Shown: positions 26,545-33,941, counted from the stretch's first letter. The stretch: 64,000 nt of DNA from Paracoccus maritimus (GCF_025195095.1 NZ_JANAVZ010000010.1:1-64000), one strand, 5' to 3'. Numbers and translations are program-made. Notes: a model not told the origin generated them from the sequence alone.

Positions 26545-27222
26545 ATGATGACCACCCGTTTCTATCGCCATTGGCGCGATGTGCCAAATGACAGCTGGCG
26601 CTGGCCGAACTTCTCGCCAGCCGAGATCGCCTGCCGGGGCACCGGATCGATCCTGATCCACGAGGCGGCCCTCGACCGGCTGCAGGCGCTGCGCACCCGC
26701 CTCGGCAAGCCGCTGATCGTGAACTCGGCCTATCGCAGCCCCGAGCACAATGCCCGGGTGCGTGGTGCAAAACGCTCCAAGCATCTGCAAGGCACAGCCT
26801 TCGACATCTCCATGGCCAACCACGATCCGTCGGTCTTCGAGAAAGCGGCGCGGGCGGAAGGGTTTCTGGGCTGCGGCACCTATCCCCGATCCGGCTTCAT
26901 GCATATCGATCTCGGCCCTGCCCGGCGCTGGGGCGAGCCTTTTCCGGCCCGCGCCATCCCCTTCGCCGAAGACCAACCGCCTGCGCGGGAACATCTGGCG
27001 GACAGCCGGACGATGAAGGGCAGCGGCGCGGCAGGACTGGCCACCGTCGGTGCAGCAGGCATCGAAATCGCGCAAGACACGCTCGGCGATGCGCAAACCG
27101 CGATCCAGCCGCTGATCCCGTATCTCGACAGCCTGCGCTGGGCCTTCATCGCCCTGGCCCTTGCCGGGATTGGCCTCACCGTCTGGGCCCGGCTCGACGA
27201 CTGGAACCGGGGGCGGCGGTGA
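26545..27222 (+). CDS. Endolysin, peptidase M15 (D-Ala-D-Ala carboxypeptidase-like) with membrane anchor
   Basis: A 225-aa lysis enzyme. The M15 zinc site is visible: SAYRSPEHNARVRG, then SKHLQGTAFDI supplying His and Asp, and GFMHIDLGPARRW supplying the third ligand. The C-terminal ~35 residues are a transmembrane helix (AFIALALAGIGLTVWARL) with a basic end, unusual for a soluble endolysin and suggesting tethering to the inner membrane. The GGAGG before the ATG pair at 26545/26548 leaves the exact start open. It overlaps the inner spanin gene. Confidence 0.85.
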   Translation: MMTTRFYRHWRDVPNDSWRWPNFSPAEIACRGTGSILIHEAALDRLQALRTRLGKPLIVNSAYRSPEHNARVRGAKRSKHLQGTAFDISMANHDPSVFEKAARAEGFLGCGTYPRSGFMHIDLGPARRWGEPFPARAIPFAEDQPPAREHLADSRTMKGSGAAGLATVGAAGIEIAQDTLGDAQTAIQPLIPYLDSLRWAFIALALAGIGLTVWARLDDWNRGRR

Positions 27223-27473
27223 TGGGCGCCCTCGCTGCGCTGCTGGCGTCGCGCTGGGCGCGGCGTCTGGCCATCGGGATCGCGCTGATCGGCGCGGTCC
27301 TGCTTTTCCTCGTCAACCTGCGGCGGGCCGGTGAAACCGCCGGTCGCCACGCCGAACGCCTGAACCAGATGGAGCGCCAGAATGACATCCAACGCCGCAT
27401 GCTGGAGGCGTCCAGCACCCGCCCTCGTAATCGCGACGATCTCGCTGACCGCCTGCGCGACGGGCGGTTCTGA
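27219..27473 (+). CDS. Inner-membrane spanin (Rz-like)
   Basis: An 84-aa protein with one N-terminal transmembrane segment (LAIGIALIGAVLLFLVNL) followed by a periplasmic coiled-coil-like helix (GRHAERLNQMERQNDIQRRM). It ends in a charged tail. It overlaps the endolysin gene and contains the start of the Rz1-like gene in another frame. Together they would fuse inner and outer membranes at lysis. Confidence 0.78.
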   Translation: MMGALAALLASRWARRLAIGIALIGAVLLFLVNLRRAGETAGRHAERLNQMERQNDIQRRMLEASSTRPRNRDDLADRLRDGRF

Positions 27474-27636
27474 TCCGGCCAGCGCGGTCTGTCCGCCGGT
27501 CGTAGCGTACGATCAGCCGGTGCAGGAGCGGGCGGCTGCGGAGCTGGAGGCCATGCCCGAGGATGCCGTGCTGGTCGGGATGATGGCGGATTATGCCGTC
27601 ATGCGGGCGCAGGCGCGGGTCTGCGAGGCGGGATGA
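27382..27636 (+). CDS. Outer-membrane spanin lipoprotein (Rz1-like), embedded start
   Basis: An 84-aa protein whose signal peptide (ALVIATISLTACATGG) ends in a lipobox Cys. The mature part is short and Pro/Glu-containing (SAVCPPVVAYDQPVQERAAA). It begins inside the Rz-like gene in another frame, with GGAG eight bases before the ATG. This is the partly embedded Rz/Rz1 arrangement. It is the last recognisable phage late gene. Confidence 0.75.
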   Translation: MTSNAACWRRPAPALVIATISLTACATGGSDPASAVCPPVVAYDQPVQERAAAELEAMPEDAVLVGMMADYAVMRAQARVCEAG

Positions 27637-27968
27637 ACGTCGGCCTGACGGCTTCTGATCCTCCCGGTGCGACCCATGATTTAACGATGTCAAAAAGCGG
27701 CAGGGATTCGCTGTGCGGGGATCGTCGCACAGATGTAACCGGGCTGTCTCGTCGGGAAATGGGCACAATTGTGCACCTCAAGATGAACAAAAATACAGAA
27801 CATTTAGCGAACATTTGATTTGAGCGATCCGGTCGGCCTCGTTAGATTGCTCGGCAGAAGGTCGCCCAGACTGGGTTCTGCCGGTCGCGCGAGACGCTTG
27901 CGGTATCTGGGAATACTGGGCAATCTGTGAAAGTGCTTCCGCTGGAAGCAAATACAAGGAGGACGCAA
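27637..27968. other. Intergenic region between lysis genes and cargo island
   Basis: No coding sequence with a ribosome-binding site is seen. The composition becomes less GC-rich from about 27670. The only strong structure is the large hairpin at 27852-27883. A strong ribosome-binding site (AAGGAGG) sits at its right end, before 27969. Confidence 0.55.
27852..27883. repeat. Large hairpin with arms CGGCAGAA / TTCTGCCG
   Basis: Outer arms CGGCAGAA (27852-27859) and TTCTGCCG (27876-27883) enclose inner arms CCCAG and CTGGG around a single A, with a five-base bulge on one side. The right arm with its flank, GGTTCTGCCGGTCGC, is identical to half of the 36-bp palindrome at 47587-47622. No T-tract follows, so a terminator is less likely than a protein-binding or mobile palindrome. 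Confidence 0.6.
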
Positions 27969-28004
27969 ATGAACCATACTATGGCGTCATCACGCCGTGG
28001 GTAG
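27969..28004 (+). other. Short leader ORF or frameshifted start of the DprA-like gene
   Basis: The best ribosome-binding site here, AAGGAGG, lies seven bases before the ATG at 27969. That ATG opens only 11 codons (MNHTMASSRRG) and stops at 28002-28004, overlapping the GTG start of the DprA-like frame at 27997. Either this is a coupled leader peptide, or a single indel near 27975-27981 has separated the true start from the body. Confidence 0.45.
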
Positions 28005-28890
28005 CTTGGCGTTTTCAAACAGCTACGGCCCTGCGATTGCGCCGATCTCTCCCCGCAAAGAGATGGGCGCCTATGAGGCCCTGTTCTTGGAACAGGGCGC
28101 AACCTTCAAGACGTTGGCCGAGCGCTTCGCGGCCGATCCTGATGCCCTGCCATCAGATTTTGTTGAACCGGCGAGAGCCGAGCAAGCCGCGCAGAAGGTG
28201 TTCGAGACGCTTCACAAAGCTGGCGTCGAGCAGTTCGGCATCCGCATCAATAAAGCTGGCGATTATCCGGAAAAACTGCGCCATGCGAAATATCCTGTCG
28301 AGCTTCTGTACTATCAAGGGACTTGGGAGCTCAGCGAGATGCGCAGCCTCGCCGTTGTCGGAAGCCGGAATCCCAGTGAAGACGGTGTGCTTCGAGCTGG
28401 TCGCTTGGCGCGCGAACTTGTCAGTCGTGGATTTGCTGTCGCGTCAGGGCTGGCCACAGGGATCGATGCAGCCGCACATACAGCTGCGATAGATGCCGGC
28501 GGTGTAACGATCGGCGTCATTGGCACCCCTTTGGGCGACTACTACCCCAAGGAAAACCGTGAGCTGCAGGATCTTATTTCCAGGGAACATCTACTGATCT
28601 CACAGATACCGGTCCTGCGTTACCAGGTTCAGCCCTTCCAACAGAAGCGGCACTATTTCCCGGAGCGAAATGCTACTATGAGCGCGCTGACCGAGGGTAC
28701 AATCATCGTTGAAGCCGGCGAGACCTCAGGCACGTTGACGCAAGCACGAGCTGCACTTTACCAAGGGCGCAAGCTCTTCATTCTGGAAAGCTGTTTTCAG
28801 AACTCTGCGATTACTTGGCCTGCCCGGTTCGAAGAGCAAGGCGCCGTTCGCGTCAAAAGCCCCGACGATATCTGGAAGGCGCTTGATTAA
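27997..28890 (+). CDS. DprA/SMF-family Rossmann protein
   Basis: A protein of ~297 aa with the SMF/DprA Rossmann core. Visible motifs are LAVVGSRNPSEDGVLRAGRL, VASGLATGIDAAAHTAAIDA, the nucleotide-pocket RHYFPERNATMSALTE, and IIVEAGETSGTLTQARAALY. The house-keeping DprA N-terminal SAM and C-terminal winged helix are not evident; residues 1-110 are a different helical region. House-keeping DprA binds ssDNA and loads RecA. Here the gene heads a cargo operon with a phosphoribosyltransferase gene one base downstream, so a nucleotide-sensing or defence role is more likely than transformation (inference). The GTG start is uncertain because the strong ribosome-binding site points to 27969. Confidence 0.78.
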   Translation: MGSLAFSNSYGPAIAPISPRKEMGAYEALFLEQGATFKTLAERFAADPDALPSDFVEPARAEQAAQKVFETLHKAGVEQFGIRINKAGDYPEKLRHAKYPVELLYYQGTWELSEMRSLAVVGSRNPSEDGVLRAGRLARELVSRGFAVASGLATGIDAAAHTAAIDAGGVTIGVIGTPLGDYYPKENRELQDLISREHLLISQIPVLRYQVQPFQQKRHYFPERNATMSALTEGTIIVEAGETSGTLTQARAALYQGRKLFILESCFQNSAITWPARFEEQGAVRVKSPDDIWKALD

Positions 28891-29508
28891 ATGCGCCTTT
28901 CCCGTATCGACGACGCGAGCAGGTCTGTTCATCATCATCTGACAGAAGATGATGAATGCTACTATTTCCTCGAATATACTTCTGGCCGGGATTACAAATT
29001 TTCAAAGGCAAACAATGCCATATCCAACCTGAAGAAGAAGCCCAGCAATCGTAATCGGCCAGACTACAAGTACAAGCTTGAAGTAATTCGGGCAGCATCA
29101 AATGAGTTCCGAGGCGCTCTGAATCCTCAATGGCTTCAAAAGGCTACTCTCGTGCCAATTCCCGGCTCGAAAGCAAAAGACCACCCTGATTACGACGACA
29201 GGATGGAGCAAGTTTGCATGGGGATTAGAGCCGGGCTGGACGTTCGAAATCTGGTCGTGCAGCGTGAATCAACTGTCGCGTCACATGAAGCGGATGGCGG
29301 ACCACGCGTGACTGTTGATGAACTGCTGGATCTCTATCAGATAGACGAAAATCTCGCGCACCCTGCCCCAGATAGCATCGCAATTTTTGATGATGTCCTG
29401 ACTGCTGGCGTACATTTTCGAGCCATGAAAAACACGCTTGCCCACCGATTTCCAGGAACACCGATTGTCGGCATGTTCATCGCACGCCGCATTTTCCCGC
29501 CCGATTGA
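28891..29508 (+). CDS. Phosphoribosyltransferase-fold protein (ComF-like)
   Basis: A 205-aa protein starting immediately after the DprA-like stop codon. The PRPP-binding signature is APDSIAIFDDVLTAGVHFRA (about residues 160-180), with the two acidic residues and small loop of type I PRTases. Upstream, ATLVPIPGSKAKDHPDYDDR resembles the substrate side of ComF-type proteins. The zinc finger of ComF is missing. ComF and DprA both belong to competence, but the tight pairing of these divergent versions in an accessory island suggests a dedicated two-protein module, acting perhaps on nucleotides or DNA ends. Its substrate is unknown. Confidence 0.75.
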   Translation: MRLSRIDDASRSVHHHLTEDDECYYFLEYTSGRDYKFSKANNAISNLKKKPSNRNRPDYKYKLEVIRAASNEFRGALNPQWLQKATLVPIPGSKAKDHPDYDDRMEQVCMGIRAGLDVRNLVVQRESTVASHEADGGPRVTVDELLDLYQIDENLAHPAPDSIAIFDDVLTAGVHFRAMKNTLAHRFPGTPIVGMFIARRIFPPD

Positions 29509-29593
29509 CTGCCGCACATCAAAGCCGCCAACCGTCTGGCTTTGGCGGTGTCACCGTGTATCTTCTGAAGCAGACTGACCCGCAGGTTCCGAT

Positions 29594-30370
29594 ATGGCCG
29601 AAACACAGATCGAATGGACCGATGCAACTTGGAATCCCGTCGCAGGGTGCAACATCCTCAGCGAAGGATGCAAAAACTGCTATGCGATGGAGATGGCGCG
29701 CCGCTTGGAGGCGATGGGCGTCGAGAAATACCAAGGTCTGACGCGCCGGAGCGGCAAGCGCGTCATCTGGAATGGCGTCGTCCGTGAGGATCGTGCCGCC
29801 TTGGAAATTCCCTTGCGTTGGCGCAAGCCACGCAAGGTTTTCGTCAACTCCATGAGCGATCTGTTCCATGACGCTGTAAGCGACGACTTTATCCTGGCGG
29901 TTTGGGAGGTCATGCGTCGGACGCCGCACCATCACTATCAGATTCTGACAAAACGCCCGGACCGGATGCTCGCGGTCGTATCTTCGTTAATTGAGGTAGT
30001 TTTGCCCAACGTCTGGCTGGGGACGAGTGTTGAGTCTGCGTCCGTACGGCACCGTATCGATGATCTTAAAAAAATCCCTGCAGCTATTCGGTTTATTTCC
30101 TTCGAACCTCTCATTGGCCCCGTGGGCGAAGTTAATCTCAATGGTATCCATTGGGCCATCGTCGGTGGCGAAAGTGGCCGCGCCGCACGCCCGCTGCGCG
30201 AAGAATGGATTGATGATATTCACGATCAGTGTGCAAAGTATGATACAGCCTTTTTCTTCAAGCAGTGGGGCACGTGGGGTGCGGACAACAAGAAGAGATC
30301 CAAGAAAGCCAACGGCAGGGAATACAGAGGACGCACCTGGGACGAAATGCCTGCCTCTGCACCAGCTTGA
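29594..30370 (+). CDS. DUF5131 / phage Gp37-Gp68 family three-Cys-motif protein
   Basis: A 258-aa protein. The N-terminus TQIEWTDATWNPVAGCNILS followed by EGCKNCYAM gives the CX6CX2C motif of this family, a likely [4Fe-4S] ligand set as in radical-SAM-like enzymes. Further family motifs are RVIWNGVVREDR, VFVNSMSDLFHDAV, YQILTKRPDRM, NVWLGTSVE, FISFEPLIGPVG and WAIVGGESGR. The C-terminal FFFKQWGTWG is also typical. It lies 15 bases before tcmP, its usual neighbour, so the two probably act together. Reaction unknown; a nucleic-acid or nucleotide modification is often suspected. Confidence 0.88.
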   Translation: MAETQIEWTDATWNPVAGCNILSEGCKNCYAMEMARRLEAMGVEKYQGLTRRSGKRVIWNGVVREDRAALEIPLRWRKPRKVFVNSMSDLFHDAVSDDFILAVWEVMRRTPHHHYQILTKRPDRMLAVVSSLIEVVLPNVWLGTSVESASVRHRIDDLKKIPAAIRFISFEPLIGPVGEVNLNGIHWAIVGGESGRAARPLREEWIDDIHDQCAKYDTAFFFKQWGTWGADNKKRSKKANGREYRGRTWDEMPASAPA

Positions 30371-30385
30371 GTCTCGGGAATAGTC

Positions 30386-31633
30386 ATGGCCGAGAAGCCT
30401 TATGCCTGGCTAACCGGAGCTGAACTCGACAACCACACAAGGCGCAAGCACAAGGTAATTCGCGAGTATTTTTCGGACTACCTCCGGATCCGCTGCCAGC
30501 ACCCCCAGCAAAGCGTATTTAGGCTGGCCGTCGTTGACGGCTTTTCAGGGGGCGGCAGGTACAAGGACGGTGAGCCGGGATCGCCCATCATCTTTCTTGA
30601 GGTGCTGAAGGAGGCCGTTCATGCTTTCAACATAGAGCGCGCGGCCAACGGTCTCAAGGCGCTGGATCTGGATTGTCTCTTGATTTTCAACGATGCCAAG
30701 CGGGATGTCGTTGAAATGCTCAAGACAAATGTTGCTCCACTTGAAGCTGATATCAAAAGCACGTCGCCGCGCCTCCACGTTCGTATTGAGTATCTCAATC
30801 ATAAATTTGCCAAGGCCTATCCGATCATCCGGCAACAGCTGGCCAACAGTCCGTATCAGAACGTCATTTTCAATCTCGACCAGTGTGGGACCAGCCATGT
30901 CTATCAGTCGACCATTGTCGACATCATGCGCTCTTTCGCATCTGCCGAGATCTTCTTCACCTTTATGATCAGTTCGCTGATCGCTTTTTTGCAGAAACAG
31001 GACGAGGAACGGCTTCTGCGGCAACTTCGACCGCTTGGTTTAAGCAGGGCGGATATAGGAGATTTGGGCGGGCTCAAGTCGAAGCGTGAATGGTTAGGAA
31101 CAGCCGAGAGAATCGTTTTCCAGACCTATCAGGCCTGTGCGCCCTACGTCAGCCCATTCTCGATCAACAATCCAGAGGGCTGGGAGTACTGGCTGATCCA
31201 TTTCGCTAACTCTCATAGGGCACGCGAAGCCTATAATAACGTCCTGCATGCAAACAGCACCGCACAAGCGCATTTCGGGCGTTCCGGCTTGAAGATGCTG
31301 ACATACAATCCTGAGCATGAAGGTAAGCTCTATTTATTCACCGAAGATGGCCGGGAAGATGCGCGCAATCAACTGTTGCTGGATATTCCGGGCCGCGTTT
31401 CTCTGTTCGGGGATATACTGCCTGTTCAGTTATTCAGGGAAGGAATCTACAATGAGACGCCCGCTCACTCAGATGACGTGAACTATGCCTTGGTAGAAAA
31501 CCCCGACCTTGAGGTGATCACCCCGCGAGGGGGAAAACGGCGAGCAGCGGGGCAAATCAAGGCTAATGATTTCATCAAGCTGAAGCCACAACCGAGCTTC
31601 TTTCCGCTTTGGCAGCCAATGAAGAGGTTATGA
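30386..31633 (+). CDS. tcmP: Three-Cys-motif partner protein TcmP
   Basis: A 415-aa protein with the TcmP N-terminal pattern: HTRRKHKVIREYFSDYL, then RLAVVDGFSGGGRYKDGEPG, a Rossmann/methyltransferase-like glycine-rich turn, and GSPIIFLEVLKEA. A second motif, VIFNLDQCGTSHVYQSTIVD, fits the motif IV region of a methyltransferase-like fold. The family is named for its conserved position beside the DUF5131 three-Cys protein, as seen here. The biochemical role is not known to me. Start at 30386 is the only ATG upstream of the conserved N-terminus. Confidence 0.85.
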   Translation: MAEKPYAWLTGAELDNHTRRKHKVIREYFSDYLRIRCQHPQQSVFRLAVVDGFSGGGRYKDGEPGSPIIFLEVLKEAVHAFNIERAANGLKALDLDCLLIFNDAKRDVVEMLKTNVAPLEADIKSTSPRLHVRIEYLNHKFAKAYPIIRQQLANSPYQNVIFNLDQCGTSHVYQSTIVDIMRSFASAEIFFTFMISSLIAFLQKQDEERLLRQLRPLGLSRADIGDLGGLKSKREWLGTAERIVFQTYQACAPYVSPFSINNPEGWEYWLIHFANSHRAREAYNNVLHANSTAQAHFGRSGLKMLTYNPEHEGKLYLFTEDGREDARNQLLLDIPGRVSLFGDILPVQLFREGIYNETPAHSDDVNYALVENPDLEVITPRGGKRRAAGQIKANDFIKLKPQPSFFPLWQPMKRL

Positions 31634-31767
31634 GCTCTGCCGTGCGCAAAGAGGTGGTCGCGCCCACTTTAGCAACGAATCTTAGGATCAGGGTGAGGTC
31701 GGCAGCAGCAGTGTGAGCTTACAAGAGCCCAAGACTTCATCGCCATCCGCTTAGCCTCAAGTGAAAT

Positions 31768-33000
31768 ATGGAACCGAAGCGAAGCATGCAGATATCTCTG
31801 GTAAACTCAACGTCGACGGCGCGCAAACTTTCAGCGCTCATCCGCAAGCATGACAAAATTTCGGTCGCGGTTGCTTGGGGCGGTATCACGGCCGTCGCAG
31901 AGGAACTCCTCGCCCATAGCGACAAGTTTGAGTCAGTTCTTCTGGGTGTCGACTTCTCTGCAACGGAGGCCGCGCTCATCGATCGCCTCGTCGATGTTCC
32001 TAACGCCTTTGTCGCAAGGAATCGACCGGGCTGCTTCCATCCTAAGATATTTTACTTTGAGACGGGGCAAAAGGCTGAAGCAATCGTCGGCAGTGCCAAT
32101 TTCACGAGGGGCGGGTTGGGTCCGAATTTCGAGGTTGGCGTCCACGCGAAGGGGGCGAGAGACAATCCCTTTTTCGTACAGGTACGCAACCAAATCAACG
32201 CCTACGCGCCGCTTCGCCTCACCATTACGTCCGTGCTTGCCGATAGCTATCGTCGTCAGGCCAAGGCAGCTGCAGGCAAGTCGAGGCCGAAGAACCCCAT
32301 CCTGCCGGATGATCGAAAAGGGTGGACGCGGGTTAACTCGCCGCTCGCTACAATGGAATGGTCTGAGTTCGTTAAGTTCGCCCGTCGCGATGAGTATCAT
32401 GACTTCAAGAAGCGCATGCTCCTCATACGCTCCATTCAACAGATCTTATCGCGCACTCCCTCCTTCGCGAATGTGTCGGCTGCTGAGGCCAAGGGTATCG
32501 CGGGTGTGCTCGGCAAAAATGAAGCCGAGGCAGAGGGCTTGACCAATCTTGATTGGGGCTGGTTCGGCTCGATGGGAGGAGCCGGTACATTTGCTAAACT
32601 GATCGGCATCAAAGACGGCGCTCTTGCTGCCGCGCTAGATGCGATACCCCGCCGTGGTAACGTCACCGAGATCCAATTCAACGACTATATCGTGGCCTTC
32701 ACAGCCGCATTTTCGAATTCCTCACGGGTGGCGCGGCTGGCACCGGCAACCCGGTTGCTCGCCATGAAGCGCCCTGATGTTTTCGTTTGTGTAAACGGCG
32801 GCAACAGGTCGGGCCTCGCCAAGGCGCTCAACTTCGCGCCGACAACGATCAAGCTCGAAAACTATTGGGACCGCGTGATCGAGCCTATTAGGCAAGCACC
32901 TTGGTATACAGTCGAGCGGCCAGCCGGGCGTGACACCGAGCTTTGGGACGCCCGCGTCGCCATGCTTGACGCCATCTATTATAAGCCGACCAATGAATGA
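31768..33000 (+). CDS. Phospholipase-D-like nuclease domain protein
   Basis: A 410-aa protein, with 31786 an alternative start. The first ~150 residues form one PLD half: KISVAVAWGGITAVAEELLA, then the HKD signature CFHPKIFYFETGQKAEAIVG followed by SANFTRGGL. Only one HKD motif is visible, so a dimer would be needed for an active site, as in bacterial PLD nucleases. The C-terminal ~250 residues are a helical domain of unknown type (RVARLAPATRLLAMKRPDVF, FVCVNGGNRSGLAKALNF). Such one-HKD proteins are common in restriction and defence loci. It is the last gene before the tRNA remnant. Confidence 0.78.
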   Translation: MEPKRSMQISLVNSTSTARKLSALIRKHDKISVAVAWGGITAVAEELLAHSDKFESVLLGVDFSATEAALIDRLVDVPNAFVARNRPGCFHPKIFYFETGQKAEAIVGSANFTRGGLGPNFEVGVHAKGARDNPFFVQVRNQINAYAPLRLTITSVLADSYRRQAKAAAGKSRPKNPILPDDRKGWTRVNSPLATMEWSEFVKFARRDEYHDFKKRMLLIRSIQQILSRTPSFANVSAAEAKGIAGVLGKNEAEAEGLTNLDWGWFGSMGGAGTFAKLIGIKDGALAAALDAIPRRGNVTEIQFNDYIVAFTAAFSNSSRVARLAPATRLLAMKRPDVFVCVNGGNRSGLAKALNFAPTTIKLENYWDRVIEPIRQAPWYTVERPAGRDTELWDARVAMLDAIYYKPTNE

Positions 33001-33040
33001 CTGCATCTTCTGAAGACAAGCGGTACCCGTCTCATCCAGC

Positions 33041-33058
33041 GTTGATGTGGCGTTGATG
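33041..33058. repeat. Direct repeat flanking the tRNA-Met fragment, left copy
   Basis: An 18-bp sequence beginning GTTGATGTGGCGTTGA recurs at 33313-33330 with one mismatch in 18 in the same orientation. The two copies flank the tRNA half at distances of about 70 and 140 bases, as arm-type or accessory sites do around a core att site. Confidence 0.5.
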
Positions 33059-33125
33059 TAAACTGGGGATGTGGATGTCTGACTGTTTCCGTCAGCATAC
33101 AAGTATTTGATCTTGCTTGATTTTT

Positions 33126-33170
33126 TGGTTGCGGGGGTAGGATTTGAACCTACGACCTTCAGGTTATGAG
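33126..33170 (-). other. tRNA-Met(CAU) 3'-half, attachment-site remnant
   Basis: Read on the minus strand, 33170-33126 gives the anticodon loop CTCATAA, the 3' anticodon-stem side CCTGA, the T arm with GGTTCAAATCC and an acceptor end finishing CCA. This is the 3' half of an elongator tRNA-Met. The 5' half is absent: sequence beyond 33172 does not pair as an anticodon stem or D arm. A 3' tRNA half of this size is the usual core left by integration at a tRNA gene. Confidence 0.8.
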
Positions 33171-33459
33171 CCGATCAGAAGGGAAAATCGGAAACCTAAC
33201 GAATTCAGCATCTTACAAAGTAACCGTTTGATTTTTCGCGATTTCCATTCCGGCGTTCGACCGCATTGAGCGGCTTTTGACAGCACAACCTGCACGAAAA
33301 CTGCAGCCAAAGGTTGATGTGGCGTTGAGGTGAGCAATTTTCAGTACCATCCATTTCGCTATATGATCACGCAGAACGTGATCCCGCACGAACGCAGCGA
33401 CGAAAGTGCAAGTTTGACTTGACAAAATTTCGTCCGGCTCTCCATCGATTTGGCTAAGA
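33171..33459. other. Intergenic segment right of the tRNA remnant
   Basis: No gene is seen. It contains the right copy of the GTTGATGTGGCGTTGA repeat (33313-33330) and a perfect inverted repeat GATCACG-N5-CGTGATC at 33365-33383. Together with the tRNA half these form a compact cluster of possible recombinase or operator sites. Confidence 0.45.
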
Positions 33460-33900
33460 TCAGATTGTCGCCCCGAGGCCAGGGTAACGATGATCGGTCG
33501 CGCAAAGCGAATGGTCGCCCAATGCTTCGATGACGCGGCAGTTCGCTATTTTGCCTCCCGCGCATTGCGTCAGAATACGTTGCAGTTCGACCTTGAGCGC
33601 GCCCAGCCGCGCAAGACGACTTTCAACCTCGGCCAGTTGCGCGATGACGATGGCGTCGGCCGCCGCGCAGGGCTGGTCAGGCTGGTCCGACAGGCTGAGC
33701 AGGTCACGGATCGCCTCCAGCGTGAAACCCAGATCGCGCGCGTGGCGGATGAAGGCCAGCCGTTCCAGCGCCTTTTGACTGTAAAGCCGCTGGTTTCCCG
33801 CACTGCGTTCAGCCTCGGGCAAAAGACCGATCTGCTCGTAATAACGGATCGTCGGCACCTTCACACCGGCAGACGCACCCAACTTTCCAATCGTCAGCAT
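33460..33900 (-). CDS. MerR-family heavy-metal-responsive regulator (CadR/ZntR-like)
   Basis: A 146-aa regulator. The winged-helix N-terminus (MLTIGKLGASAGVKVPTIRY followed by YEQIGLLP) and long dimerisation helix (AQLAEVESRLARLGALKVEL) are typical. Metal ligands would be the Cys at SDQPDQPCAAA and a C-terminal loop with CAGGKIANCRVIEALGDHSL then CATDH, close to the pattern of Cd/Pb/Zn sensors. It is divergent from the P-type ATPase gene. It would bend the ATPase promoter at 33911-33941 and activate it when metal binds. Confidence 0.88.
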   Translation of the reverse strand: MLTIGKLGASAGVKVPTIRYYEQIGLLPEAERSAGNQRLYSQKALERLAFIRHARDLGFTLEAIRDLLSLSDQPDQPCAAADAIVIAQLAEVESRLARLGALKVELQRILTQCAGGKIANCRVIEALGDHSLCATDHRYPGLGATI

Positions 33901-33910
33901 GAGATTCCCC

Positions 33911-33941
33911 TTGAAGCTCTAGTTACTAGAGACATTAGGTT
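33911..33941 (+). promoter_or_regulatory. MerR-type promoter/operator of the Zn/Cd ATPase gene
   Basis: TTGAAG at 33911-33916 (-35) and TAGGTT at 33936-33941 (-10) are 19 bases apart, the overlong spacing that defines MerR-activated promoters. A near-perfect dyad CTCTAGTTACTAGAG occupies 33917-33931 inside the spacer. It lies between the divergent regulator and ATPase genes. Confidence 0.78.

Noticed and set aside
27633-27818. 61-aa ORF after the Rz1-like gene
   Set aside because: No ribosome-binding site, no motif, and it runs into the less GC-rich intergenic sequence.
33126-33170. Functional tRNA gene
   Set aside because: Only the part from the anticodon loop to CCA is present; the 5' acceptor strand, D arm and 5' anticodon stem are missing.
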